A DNA stretch of 64,000 nt from Hsuehochloa calcarea. Lineage: Eukaryota > Streptophyta > Magnoliopsida > Poales > Poaceae. Both the position numbers and the translations under genes were made by a program. Each line of letters begins with the position of its first letter. Within the stretch, counting starts at the first letter, position 1. The notes beneath the pieces are model-generated. The model worked only from the letters and a program-made list of their open reading frames with translations. It was not told the DNA's origin and did no database searches. The stretch spans positions 42,063,662 through 42,127,661 of the forward strand of contig CM070604.1 of assembly GCA_036346395.1 (NCBI GenBank). The letters are read 5' to 3'. Positions 11,501-22,230 of this stretch are shown here, piece by piece.

Positions 11501-11791
11501 TGTTGATCGCTAGGTCATGATCCCAGTCGGTGCCTATGGTGAATTGATGGGACTTTATTGAAGTTTATTTGTTCGCTGCTTATTTATTTATTACCAGTCT
11601 ATGAGGCTTAATAAATGTAAACTCGACCATAATGTCACAACAATTATTTGTTATTCAAATTACTTGTTTATTCTATATTTTCGTCTTGTGTTGATCGATA
11701 TTCATCTATGTCAACACTGTGCGCACTAGTGTGATCCTGAACTAATGCAGAATACACAGAGGGTCCATAATTGTATTTATGGGTCCCAACA
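8554..11791 (+). mobile_element. Solo LTR of a chromovirus (Del/Tekay-like), forward
   Basis: The element begins TATAACATCCCAATTTTC (consensus TGTAACATCC) and ends GGGTCCCAACA, matching the ends of the LTRs of the chromovirus at 31844-43925 in opposite orientation. Its 3238 bp agree with those LTRs (3187 and 3235 bp). The flanking 5-mers are ATTAT (8549-8553) and ATTAC (11792-11796), a duplication with one mismatch. There is no internal region, so it is a product of LTR-LTR recombination. It contains a GC-rich transcribed-looking segment (8860-9720), but open frames there look fortuitous. Confidence 0.8.
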
Positions 11792-11941
11792 ATTACATCA
11801 TTCAACTAGTTCCAGAACATCATATGTCTAAGTACCATATGTTATATAACATTACAGTACCAAAATGAAACTAAGTAATGAAGTGATGTGCTTTCCGGGA
11901 AGGCTGAGACCTACCTGGATCGTTCAACAAAGGATGCTTCT

Positions 11942-14690
11942 ATGCCACCAGAGTTTCCATGCCCGTAGTGCGACTTCAGTAACTCAGTGCATATCATTGT
12001 AATACCGGATTCGAATCGAGAGATTTTAAAAGAAGTTGGGGACGAAAACGAATTTAAGGAGTTAGATTTTTTTGTGGGAGAGGGGGTTTTCGCAAAAAAA
12101 CAACAACTGGGCATGACCACGGCCAGCGGCCTAAGAGGGGAGGCCGGCCTAAGGGGGGCCAGCCAAGGGGGGAGGCGCCCCAACCCTAGCTGCCTCCCCC
12201 ACTCACTCATCTTCTCCCCTTGTGGCCGCCACCCCCATCCCCCCTCTCCCAAATCCGGTGCCTCCTTCTCTCCCCAGCGTCTCCTCCTCCGCTGGTTGCT
12301 GCCCCCGGTGATCCCCGAGGTCACCTCCCTCTGTCGGCGTCTCCGGTCATCCGTCGTCCCCGTGGTGGCCGGCTATCGGAGAAGGAAGGGAGGAGAAAGG
12401 GGGAAGATCTTCGTGAGGTGGGTCAACATCTCCCTGCGGGTATTCAAGGGTAATGAATGATCCAAGTCGTAGTTTGGTTCAATTTGATTGCTTAATTGTT
12501 GATTAGATTTAAATCGGGTTCTGTTCTGGAAATTCCAGAACACATTCGGAACCTTGCGAGGCAAGTTTCAACCCGTTAGAGGCCGAATCTTGGGTTTTCG
12601 TCTCCTAGAGTTTTGTTCCCCAGGTCGTTAGCTTTCTTTTGGCACTGAGATCATGAGATTCTGCCTTACGGTTAAGGAGATATGAATTTTTAACCGTGCA
12701 CTGTTCTGTCTGTCTTGGATCTGGGGACTGTCGGTTTGTTCCTCGGTTTTGATCTAGTTAGAGTCAGATTCAGAACTTTCACCCAACTAGGTTATTGTAG
12801 CCCTTTAAATAATATTTCTAAGTTGATAAATATCACCTCAATTGGATTAGTAGAATGAAAGTTACATCATTTTTTTTACTGCTGTTCTGTAAGCTGGGCA
12901 GATGTCTGTCAGTTGCTTTCAAATATTGTTTAGCCTACTGTTTTGGCCGAATCAAAGAACCCCATCAACTAGAGTTTTGTAGCCTGGTTCGCTAAAATTA
13001 ATTGAGCACTGGTTTCAAGTCGTTATGAGTTACATATATTTAATTACATTTTTTCTCGTACCGTCGATTAGAAGGGCTGAATCTGGCGGAATAGTTAGAT
13101 CGTCTTTTGGAGCCGTTGTTTATGTGGGTTGGTTATAGGGTTATGGTAAGAAACTTGTAGTCATGTCATGTCTTGTTATTCTTATTTTGAATAATTATTT
13201 GTGTAGGCGGTGGGGCAGTGAGTGGAGAAACACCTTCGTTGCCTCCTAACACATCATAGCACGGAAGGCAAGTACCTTGTCTGATATTATTAAATATCGA
13301 TATTGCTTGTGGTTGTACCACTAGACTTGTTTTCATATGTTTTGTATGTCCTGTGTTATTCCCTGTTGATGTGTGATAGTCGTTCATTTCATAAAAATGC
13401 ATAATGTTCATGCATCGATTCATTTGGACCACGGAAGTGGAAATTTGTAAGTCCCATCAATTCCAGAATGGGCACGTAAGACCCACCACTCCAATGTGGG
13501 CAATGTTGGACACCCGTATGAAATATTCTTCATACGGTATTTGAGATCCTCGTGCTTTGTTAAGTACGGGCTTAAGTGAACACCGACGGGTGTGTCACTC
13601 ACTATACCGGTATAAGTTGCCAGCAGTCCATTTCTTCATTGCATTATTTCATTCCATTCATAACCATATATGTTCAGAGATGTTTTTCACAAGCAGATTG
13701 TGATTGCTTTGTTCGCTTAATGTTTCTGTTATCCGTTAAAGTACTTGCTGAGTCTTTGGCTCATCCTTGCTTTGTATGTTTTATTTAGGTAAATGAGGAA
13801 GAAGGCAAGACCTTATGAGGGGTAGTCTAGCACGCTGCACATCACCTTTATCAAACCAGAAACAATATTGTTATCTTTCAGTCATGTCAACTATTTGATA
13901 AATTTCTAAATTGTAATAGTCCAATTTTGGTATCGCCCACTGTACGTTTTATTATGAATGTTTCCATTCCTTCCTATGAAACTGTTAATCGTTTGTCATT
14001 GTTCCTTATGGAATTTTGTTAATTAAGCCTGATTACCCCGGTATTGTTGTATATTCTTAGTATTTATTAGATTTGCATGACATCTTGGCTTCCGAATAGC
14101 TAGGGTGTTACAATCATTCAGTGCACGCACCAGGCGACCGCCACCTGGGCGTACTACACATGCTTGGAGATCTGCCTAAGAGAATCTAACACACATCGAT
14201 TTTTCTTATTGTGCATTGCATTTCACATATCGTTAACTTCATCCGTGCATAATGGCTGCTGGAAGAGTGTTGTTTTTTTTTCCAATTGATCGATGGCCTA
14301 GACAAGTACGATAGGGCATTCATCGATCAGAAGTACATGTTGAACTATACGCTCCCACCCGAGATCTTCCACTACTGGAAACATTACGTACTCAAGAGCG
14401 GGGAAGACAAGGGAAATACACCGATGGAGCCCAAGAACCCAGGGTGGTGATGGAAGACCCCCGAACAGCACGTTGAGGATGACCAGGCCAAGCACGCGAT
14501 AGATAAGGCGAAGGCACCCATGGTGCCATTGATGGCTGGCCAAGCTCCCGATGCTCCTCCAAAGCAGGTGGTTACACCCGAGGAGCTCCTAGAAGCCTAG
14601 TACATGGCAGCCTCTGGGACTAGCCGCGGCCGCAGGTCTGCACCAGACAAGGAGAAGGCGCCAATGGGTCGTCAAGACTGACTTCTTTCT
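11942..14690 (+). pseudogene. Unrecognised cysteine-motif gene relic split by a solo LTR
   Basis: Removing the solo LTR (11998-14112) and one copy of its ATCAT duplication leaves one frame running from ATG 11942 across the junction. It contains PPEFPCP, a TAG stop, CDFSNSVHIIQCTHQATA, then TWAYYTC. A second block at about 14262-14690 reads FFFFQLIDGLDKYDRAFIDQ, then LPPEIFHYWKHYVLKSGED, with internal stops. The C-P-x-C ... C-x-H ... C spacing followed by an FFxxID-LDKYD block recalls zinc-ribbon/GRF-like domains of unnamed grass proteins; this is from memory of the style, not a search. Stops and missing parts mark it as dead. Confidence 0.45.
11998..14112 (+). mobile_element. Solo LTR of a second Ty3/gypsy family
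   Basis: It starts TGTAATACCGG and ends CTAGGGTGTTACA, with a perfect 5-bp duplication ATCAT at 11993-11997 and 14113-14117. It is 2115 bp long with no internal domain. It contains a GC-rich leader-like segment (12120-12400) and AT-rich remainder, typical of grass gypsy LTRs. The TGTAA...TTACA terminal inverted bases fit an LTR. The family is not the same as the 3.2-kb chromovirus LTRs. Confidence 0.85.
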
Positions 14691-15036
14691 GATCCACCAG
14701 TTTTTCCTATTCCAAAAGGCACATATGTATTCTATCTGTAGATCGGGTTGATGATTTGTACATGTTGTCATTTCGACTGTAAGAGTAGTGAGAGAAACAG
14801 ATGCATGTAACCAAACCTCTGCACCTTGCAATTCACAACTAGATTATGAAGTATTATTGTAGCAATTGAAATATCATCTTTTAAATTTAACTCCCTAGTT
14901 GCTCTCTACGTAAGATTTTGTTCTCTTTTTCTAAAATAATCGGTTGTGCAAACACTATACTCGGTAACAACGACTTAGGTGCAATTAACATATAATGGGT
15001 TTATCCACGCAGTCAACAAACTCCTACTTCTTTAAG
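14691..15036. other. Non-coding flank
   Basis: AT-rich sequence after the gene relic, possibly its old 3' untranslated region. I see no gene or repeat structure here. Confidence 0.4.
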
Positions 15037-15330
15037 CACTACAAGATATTACCCAAAAAAAACTTAGTAAAATCCTGTAAAATTTGAAGTTGCATTATCT
15101 CAAAATATAAATGTAAATTTATTTCAATTATTTCTGCCAAACAAAACTCCATCTCCTGTCGCCATTTGGTTTGGCAACTGGAACCTGTCGCCACTTCAAA
15201 TGCCGATTTTCTCTCGCCACTCCAAATGCCTACAGAGATATTAAACATTGTTTGGCTAGCGATAGGGATCCTGTCGCCAATCCAACTAGCGATAGGGACA
15301 TGTCGTTAATTTAAACAGCGACAAAAGCTC
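15037..15330 (+). mobile_element. One end of a third, different CACTA element
   Basis: CACTACAAGATATTACCC at 15037 has the form of a CACTA terminus, and is followed by subterminal-type repeats built on CTGTCGCCA/AGCGATAGG words (15165-15320). These differ completely from the ACAGACGGTTC motif of the other two CACTA elements. No matching right end (TCTTGTAGTG) was found, so this is a fragment. Confidence 0.55.
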
Positions 15331-17045
15331 ATTTTTGTAATTATTTTAAACGGGCATTTATTTCTATAATTCTATTAAAAATTGTATTACTCATTGTTAC
15401 TCAAATATTAATACTTCTATGCGTTCGGCTTTGGAAATAAAGATGATGATGATAATTAGGTCGTAGCCCCACTCGATTGCATGTGGCAAATCATGGAGGC
15501 TATTTTGCTTTATTTATCTTCCATTGCTGTTTACTCTTTTGAACTCGACAGCCTATCGGTATGTTACGTAATAATTTAGCCTTAAAGATTATTTTTGATT
15601 GTTTATGTAATTTAAAATACTCTTTTAGTTAAGCGTGTGTGTATCATGTATGTAATATTTATCGATATTGTACTGTGAGCTAACAACGGGATTATAAATT
15701 TGTGTATTTGTAATTCAAGGTCCGACAGTCGAAAAGGCAATGCGCCTGTCAGCTGGCCATCGAGGCATAGCGCCAGCAGCGCTGTCCGTTCCTCTCTGCC
15801 ATCAACGGATCGCGCGGCGCTGTCGACGGCCAGCTCTGAAACAGTAGAATTTCACTATTTCAGAGAGGGGGGCAGAACTGTTGGGCCCATGCATCATCAT
15901 TACCTGACCGCGATTACTCTCACGCACTTGCCAAGGTGTTCATTGAAGTGGCTAACACTCTGTCTAAGCGTGAGTAGAGCGCGCGTACTGCCGGTGCAGA
16001 CTCGCCAGAGCAAGATCGGTGTGTACGTACGTACTCCACTGGTGTTCTGTTTAAACTTTGAAGTACAAAGAGTTAACTGTAACATGTACATCAAAGCGTA
16101 TATGTTCAAACCAGTAACTAAACATATAACTAGTTTAATTGATGTTGGCGCCAGCGAGTGGCGGCCCCGACGCAACGATTCCGACTGATCTAACTCAGCT
16201 GTTGATTGATATTATAGCAGTATATCTCATGGATATGTGAAAAAGAACTACTAGCGTGGAGGGATAATATTTATTCCCCTCAACGTACTTAGGAAATTAT
16301 CAGTTGTCTCTAAAAAAAATACTCTGCACGATTACATCAAATCGCAGTGAAAATGTTGTACACAGACAAGTAGTCTTGTTAAGTAGTACAAATGTACTGC
16401 GCTAGCTTACAATCAGGCACAGTTATAACTGCAGTAACCTGTCAGCATGATAATTAAATTAACAGTAATAAGTAACCAGTAATCTCTAGATAGATTGATA
16501 CTAGATGGAAATGAACTATACATCCGGATCCTAATATATTAGTAGCGCACGTACTAGAACCATGCTAGTACTTCATAAGTATCTACAAGTACTTGTCATT
16601 TGGTTACGTAATTAATTCGCCGATGTGTGGATTAGTGATGCGACTTTTTATCAAACGTAACACATGCTTGGCATACTCTGTGAATGGACACTGGTCGTAT
16701 CTGAGGGCCTGAGCCTTGAGTTGCCACATTCTAAATTAGGCCCAGCCCAGTCCATGCCAGACTCAGGCCGAATCCAACTCAAAGCCTAATCTAGTCTGGA
16801 ATGAACCCAAACCAAACACAATCAAACAATTGTACTAGTTCGATAGCTTTTTTAGGGCAAATCACAGGAGCTTTATTAGCTTAAAATAAGACTAGGCACG
16901 GGAGGTCTCACTGTAGCTATGTTTGGATCATGAGCGACGGATATTCACAATTACCGGCTAAAAGCATTTAATATGCATAAACAGTGTTTACTGTTTTTGC
17001 ATGGTGCAGTAGATTTTTGGATGAATGAATCAAGCGCACTCCATT
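15331..17045. other. Intergenic stretch with no supported gene
   Basis: The sequence has several short open frames (for example 15700-16188 plus) without recognisable domains. A short inverted repeat at 15834-15865 pairs 11 of 12 bases (CTCTGAAACAGT and ACTATTTCAGAG) around an 8-base loop. I see no transposon ends. Confidence 0.4.
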
Positions 17046-17150
17046 AGGCAATCTTACATAAACTAGAACGGCAGCAGCCACAGAAATTATGTCTCTCCTA
17101 TCAGGCAATCTTACATAAACTAAAACAACATCCACTGAAATTATCTACTC
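17046..17150. repeat. 57-bp tandem duplication
   Basis: AGGCAATCTTACATAAACTA begins at 17046 and again at 17103; both copies continue with a CCAC(A/T)GAAATTAT block. The second copy runs straight into the hAT MITE. Confidence 0.7.
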
Positions 17151-17157
17151 CTACATG

Positions 17158-17311
17158 CAGGGGCGGAGCCAGCGCCTAGGAAGGCCTCGGGCTGGCCCAA
17201 CTCAGGATCAAATGTCAGCCCAGAATGCTTTGCTTTGGATGTGAGTTTTTATTTTTATTTTTCACATGTATATTTTTGCTGGCCATTGCCTGAGATCTAG
17301 CTCCACCCCTG
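17158..17311. mobile_element. hAT-type MITE, 154 bp
   Basis: The ends CAGGGGCGGAGCCAG and CTAGCTCCACCCCTG are imperfect terminal inverted repeats (13 of 15 positions). They are flanked by an 8-bp duplication with one mismatch: CCTACATG (17150-17157) and CCTAAATG (17312-17319). Length, terminal sequence and 8-bp duplication fit non-autonomous hAT elements common in plants. There is no coding capacity. Confidence 0.85.
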
Positions 17312-17479
17312 CCTAAATGAGACACATAAAGGCTAACAAAAAAGATGCTATGGTCACATGTTTTTACAATACGGATATGACGCCTATCAAAATAAGCAGC
17401 TGATATAGCGCTTGAAACATAGCAAACAGCCTGCTATGTAAACGGTGAGCTCATGCTAATGCCAGACCAACGAAAGTTG

Positions 17480-17660
17480 GTATTATTCATTCAAGAATAT
17501 TACAATTTGCAACTGTCATTCCAACGAACAAAGAATACTGATTGGTCAAACCAAATGCACCCGCAATGTGAAGATATAGGTGAATCTCCGAGCCTAGCAT
17601 GTGGGAAATCCGCAGCGATAGCTTGCCCATGTACAACCACCTGCGAAAGAAAAGAAAAAT
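17480..17660 (-). pseudogene. Possible exon relic, unrecognised
   Basis: On the minus strand a TTTCTTTCGCAG acceptor-like site near 17641 is followed by an open frame reading VVVHGQAIAADFPHARLGDS, then about 25 more residues to a stop. The composition and the acceptor look exon-like, but I find no preceding exon and do not recognise the protein. It could be chance. Confidence 0.25.
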
Positions 17661-18363
17661 ATGAGCTTGAATATCCGCAACAGTTGCAGCCAAGATCCCA
17701 GGCAAGAAATTACCTCACAGGTCAACAAAATTAGCTTTAACTACTAAATTTAACTACCTTCGTATATCTGGAAAAGGCTATCAAATTATTATATTGTGAA
17801 TCGTTATTGGCAAAAAACATTGTGCCCATATCACTTTCATGTGTTCAACCTAGAGAAGTTGACCAAGGTTACAGTTGTTTGACTGCTTGAATTCTATTGT
17901 TTAACTAATCCCGTAAAAGATATATGACAAAAGATAAGTTCAGATGATACAATGCCAAAACAAAGCTGTTCTAGTGTAAACCATACGGTAAAAAAAATGT
18001 CTACAGTAAGTAGTCATCTTTAGGTTGAAATTTGCAAGCACCTAAGCTTAATTTATCAATAGGTTTTGTTCGCTAATCCATGGGACAGACCCAGATTGCT
18101 AAACTAAGAAAGATGAAAAAGGTAAAACCTAGCGCGCACACAGACTCAATAAACCCTTTCAGCAAACAGATTGCTACACGTACGCATAGACTCAATAAAC
18201 CCTTTCAGCAAACATGGTCGTGACATCTAAAGTGCAATAATGTCCACAAAACTATCGTACGATTATACAACTAAACTAAAAGCTGTTCATTACCCGTGTC
18301 ACTGGATTGTAACTTTTATACCCAATACTTTGTTTGCTAAACTACTTTTTCCTCTGATTCACA
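17661..18363. other. Intergenic stretch with a small tandem repeat
   Basis: No gene is seen. AGACTCAATAAACCCTTTCA plus GCAAACA occurs at 18142-18168 and again, exactly, at 18188-18214, a tandem repeat with a period of 46 bp. Confidence 0.5.
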
Positions 18364-18399
18364 CACTACTACAAAACATACTATATTAGACACCCCATC

Positions 18400-18622
18400 A
18401 CAGACCGTCTGTGATAAAATTATCACAGACGGTTCTTCGTTAACCGTCTGTGATAAATAAGTATCACAACGGTTATTTATACGAACCGTCTGTGATACTT
18501 CACAGACGGTTCGTATAAGTATCACAAACGGTTCGTATAAAGAACCGTCTGTGATTCAGTGATAACACTTAGAATCACAGACGATTCTTTACAAGAACCG
18601 TCTGTGATACATGCCTATCACA
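18400..18622. repeat. CACTA-2 left subterminal palindromes
   Basis: At least five facing ACAGACGGTTC/GAACCGTCTGT pairs occur, for example 18420-18454 and 18484-18520, several with TTATACG or TTTACAA centres. These are the same motif and spacing as at 4105-4385. Confidence 0.85.
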
Positions 18623-18632
18623 GAATAAGCAC

Positions 18633-18640
18633 TATAAGTA
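18633..18640 (+). promoter_or_regulatory. Candidate TATA box of the TnpD gene
   Basis: TATAAGTA lies just inside the left palindromes and upstream of a C/T-rich leader with CTGCTGCTG runs (18680-18800), an arrangement like the second promoters at 5300 and 31597. The coding start is about 370 bp further on, probably after an intron. Confidence 0.5.
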
Positions 18641-19008
18641 GATGCTCTCGACAGACCCCCTTTCCATTCCATTTGAGGCGCCACCACCCTGCTGCTGCAG
18701 CTGCCTCCTCCCCATTGGCTACCCTGCTGCTGCTGCTGCCTCCTCCCTCGTTTTGAGCTGTTACCCCTGCCTCCTCCCCCATTGCGGCACCTCTGCTGCC
18801 TCCTCCCACATTGCGTCACCTTGGAGAGAAGGGTAACGATCTGTAACCCTTTATTTTTACTCTACACTAATCACTAATGTGTAACAATCTGTAACCCTTT
18901 ATATTTGCTCTAAACTAATCACTAATGTGTTTGGTCATTATGAAGGGTACTTGCGGTTTATTAATATAATTTAACACTAATTAATTTGTTACGTGTGTAT
19001 ACGTGTAG

Positions 19009-20297
19009 ATGGACCGAAACTGGATGTACATTAAGAACCGTGTGAATGAAGAGTATATTAATGGTGTGTTTGCTTTTAGAAGAGCCGCCGAGTAGGATAT
19101 GTTGAAGAAGTGGATAAAATTTATGTACAATCCATGCATTGATTGCGGTAATATGAAAATGTTAAACAACCAGGTGCAGATCGAAGCTCACTTAATACGA
19201 ATGGGTTTCAAAAAAGGATATACATGTTGGAGCAGTCACGGTGAAGAACAGATTGTACCGGAAGTCAGTAATGACGACATCGCCGAGGAAGTCAACGATA
19301 TGCAGGGTATGGAATGTGCTTTTGATGAGGATAGGTCGCATGATGACAATCTGGATCAGATGCTACGCGATGCAGAAGGGAACTACGGTGAGAGAGAGTT
19401 TTGTAAATTCGAGGGCTTAATGGAGGACTGGGGAAACCTTTGTTCCCTGGGTGCAAGCCGGAATACACAAGGCTGTCAACCGTGCTTGAACTGCTAAAAT
19501 TGAAGGCAAGCAATGGTTGGTCCGACAAGAGTTTTACGGCGTTGTTAGGTCTCTTAGCTGACATCCTTCCAGAGGGAAACGTGTTGCCCAGCACGACCTA
19601 CCAAGCTAAGAAGGTTATTTGTCCATTGGGAATGGAAGTAGAAAGAATACATGCATGTCCGAACGATTGTATCCTCTACCGTAAAGAGTATGCAGACATG
19701 CATTTATGTCCCGTGTGCAAAGCATCCCGATACAAGCGTAAGAATACTGCTAAGGCGAAGCAAGGACCTCCTGCTAAGATGTTGTGGTATCTGCCTGTGA
19801 TTCTACGTTTGAAGCGTTTATTTGCAAACCGAAAGGAGGCAAGATTGATGCGTTGGCACTCGGAGGAGCGTAAGAAAGATGGGAAGCTCAGACACCCTGC
19901 TGATTCTGCCCAGTGGAGAAACTTCGATCGGAGCTTCGAAGAATTCGGTGCGGAACCGAGGAACATAAGGTTAGGGTTGAGTACGGACGGAATGAATCCT
20001 TTCGGTAACATGAGCAGCCGGCATAGCACCTGGCCCGTGAATCTATGCATGTACAACCTTCCTCCTTGGCTGTGTATGAAGCGGAAATACATTTTGATGT
20101 CATTACTTATCCAAGGGCCGAAGAAACCTGGGAACGACATTGATGTGTACCTAGCACCATTGCTGGAAGATCTTGTGACACTTTGGAACGAAGGGGTACA
20201 AGTATGGGATGCGTACAAACGAGAGAACTTCACTTTACGCGCCATGTTATTCTGCACCATCAATGATTTTTCTGCCCTTGGTAACCTGTCGGGGTTC
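19009..20297 (+). pseudogene. CACTA TnpD transposase, 5' half
   Basis: ATG 19009 opens MDRNWMYIKNRVNEEYINGV, the usual start of a plant transposase-associated domain, followed by the IDCGN and GFKKGYTCW blocks. After a frameshift near 19440 the transposase core (Transposase_21 / TnpD family) follows: LPEGNVLPSTTYQAKK, HACPNDCILYRKEYADMHLC, CPVCKASRYKRK, GLSTDGMNPFGNMSS, WPVNLCMYNLPPWLCMK and FSALGNLSG. There is an in-frame TAG at 19093-19095. The gene is then cut at 20297 by the Copia insertion and resumes at 28139. In an intact element this protein would cut and join the CACTA ends in the nucleus; here it is broken. Confidence 0.88.
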
Positions 20298-20302
20298 AGT
20301 AC
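20298..20302. repeat. Target-site duplication AGTAC, left copy
   Basis: AGTAC occurs here and at 28134-28138, exactly flanking the Copia element. Removing the insert and one copy restores the transposase frame locally (LSGFST/KGAKAS). Confidence 0.92.
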
Positions 20303-22175
20303 TGTGGATATCGTGAGGATATGTGCACGATCTCAGGATGATGAGTCAATTGGCAATGGCTTTGTTGGTTTGCAAAATCTCGCTGGGTGTGCTTCTTCTT
20401 TGTCGGACCACAAAGCGTCCGACCGGCGTTGTGGGGCGGCCGACCGCCCGTGGGTCGGTCGGACCGGCAATGGTGGCCAGTCGGACCGGCCTGACCTAAC
20501 ATTGGGTTTTCGAGCTAATCCAAAAATAGGTTGTGTAGGCAGGTGAGGGGAGTCTCCTGGATGTGGTTCCATCATTTTTGGAGCTCCCAGTCAAAAGTTC
20601 TATTGGTTTGAAATTTCGAAAGGTTTCGAATTTCTCGCTGAATTTTGGCTAAGTCCTTGGACCGTCCGACCGCCGTTGTGGGAGCGGTCCGACCGGCATG
20701 AAATCGGTCGGACCGGTCCTGTGGGGCGGTCAGACCGGCAGTCACTTGGAGGTGAGCCAAGTGTTGCATTGAATTTGTTTTGAGTGTGTTATTCTATGAA
20801 CTTCAATGCTTTATTGATGTATATCGCATTGCGGAACTGACGTGGGTCAAGTTGTGAAGAACTTGTTCCCGGAAACGGTTTGTTTGTCTATTGTCGCGTG
20901 TGGCTTGCGTGTCAACGACGCCAACGGTGAGTGGATCGGGACTACGCTTGGAGAGCTGAGGTCCAGAACGATCAGGGATACCGGGTGAGGTCGTGTGACA
21001 CAAGCATGGTGCAGAATGGGCAAGACGGATCGAACGGATGGTTCGATGCAGCTGATTGGATCAGGCGGTGCGGATATCGGTGCGAGTCTCTGGGAGGTTC
21101 CGATGGGATTCGGACAAGAGAGGCTTGGCGTCGATGAGAACCGCTGATCAACCTACACGTGGTGAAGCAAAGCATTGCTTCAAGAGTTATTTGTGTGTGG
21201 GTCCCATGTGTAAGAGACCCAAAAAGGGAAACCCTAGCTCTCTAGTATAAATAGGAAAGGGGGAGAAGGAAAACTTTTGAGGCATTCATTTGGTTTCCCC
21301 CCTTGCTTTTCTAGGGTTAGGGTTTGGAGAGGAAGAGAGGGAGAGATTGTATGCTCCTTGGGTGAGCTCTTGTCCTCCTAGTTGGAGTGGCTTTGTAAGC
21401 ATCTTGTGAGATCAATCAATCTTGTGATGCTTGCTTGAGAGATCATTTGTCTCCTCTTTGTGTTCTTCTCTCATTTGAATGAATTTGGTGCTTCCTTGAT
21501 TCAAGGGTTTATGCTTGGTCTCTTGACCCATTTTGTCTTGCTTTGATGTGGTGGAATACTCCTAGAATCTTCTAGACCATCAATCCCCACAAGCAAGTCT
21601 TGAATCAAAGTTTTTCATATTTCTAGGGTTTGTGCACTTCTTGATTAAATCCTTGAGAGATCGATTCTGCAAGTGGATCCAAGGATCGCCACTAGAAATA
21701 GGTCTCTAATATCATTAGGAGGTGTGCTCAAATTTGGTCAAGTTTCATTGGTTGAATCAAAAGTTGGATCAAATTTCGCTTTGGATTTGGGTTCATTTTA
21801 AGTTCGATCGAACCGGTCGACCGGTATTTGAACGGCGGTCCGACCGCCGTATAATCGCATCATTGTCTTCGGGTCGAACTGTTGCCCACCGGTCCGACCG
21901 CCGCTAGTTGCCGGTCGGATCATTGGTTGAACGTCGGTCCGATCGCCGTGGTAGCTGGTCCGACCGCCGTGCCAAATGAAGAACATTGAGTTCTTTTCTT
22001 TTTGTGTCGTGTGTGCTTTAGGGGTTTATCAAATCCAACACAAGGCTTCCGCTGTGTGCTCATCGAACTTCTTAGCTTTCATAGCTAAAGGAGTAAAGTT
22101 CGTGTTGATTTTTATTTAGGCGAGAAAGTTTTGAAAGCGCCTATTCACCCCCCGCCGCGTCTTTCCGGTCCTACA
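20303..22175 (+). repeat. 5' LTR of the nested Copia element
   Basis: It starts TGTGGATATCGTG and ends CCGGTCCTACA. Two clusters of the palindrome GGTCCGACCG and variants lie at 20400-20490 with 20660-20750, and at 21805-21975. A TATA box TATAAATA is at 21246-21253. Most differences from the 3' LTR are short and many fall at CAG/CTG or GG sites. Confidence 0.92.
21246..21253 (+). promoter_or_regulatory. LTR TATA box
   Basis: TATAAATA in CTCTAGTATAAATAGGAAAG, about 930 bp before the LTR end; the copy in the 3' LTR is at 27204-27211. This is the probable promoter of the element's RNA. Confidence 0.7.
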
Positions 22176-22177
22176 AG

Positions 22178-22189
22178 TGGTATCGAGCC
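22178..22189 (+). other. Primer-binding site (Met-tRNA type)
   Basis: TGGTATCGAGCC begins two bases after the 5' LTR end. It matches the initiator-Met tRNA 3' end at most positions, as in most plant LTR retrotransposons. Confidence 0.85.
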
Positions 22190-22230
22190 GGTTAGCTCTT
22201 TGCTATAGATCTTAACCGGTCTTTGGAGCC

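Noticed and set aside
11987..12460. 157-residue frame starting before the solo LTR
   Set aside because: It crosses the LTR boundary at 11998 and runs through a GC-rich LTR leader; fortuitous.
19676..20263. Minus-strand frame of 195 residues
   Set aside because: It is antisense to the conserved TnpD transposase core.
22160..22200. TGGTATCGAGCC as a tRNA gene fragment
   Set aside because: Its position next to an LTR end marks it as a primer-binding site; no tRNA fold surrounds it.
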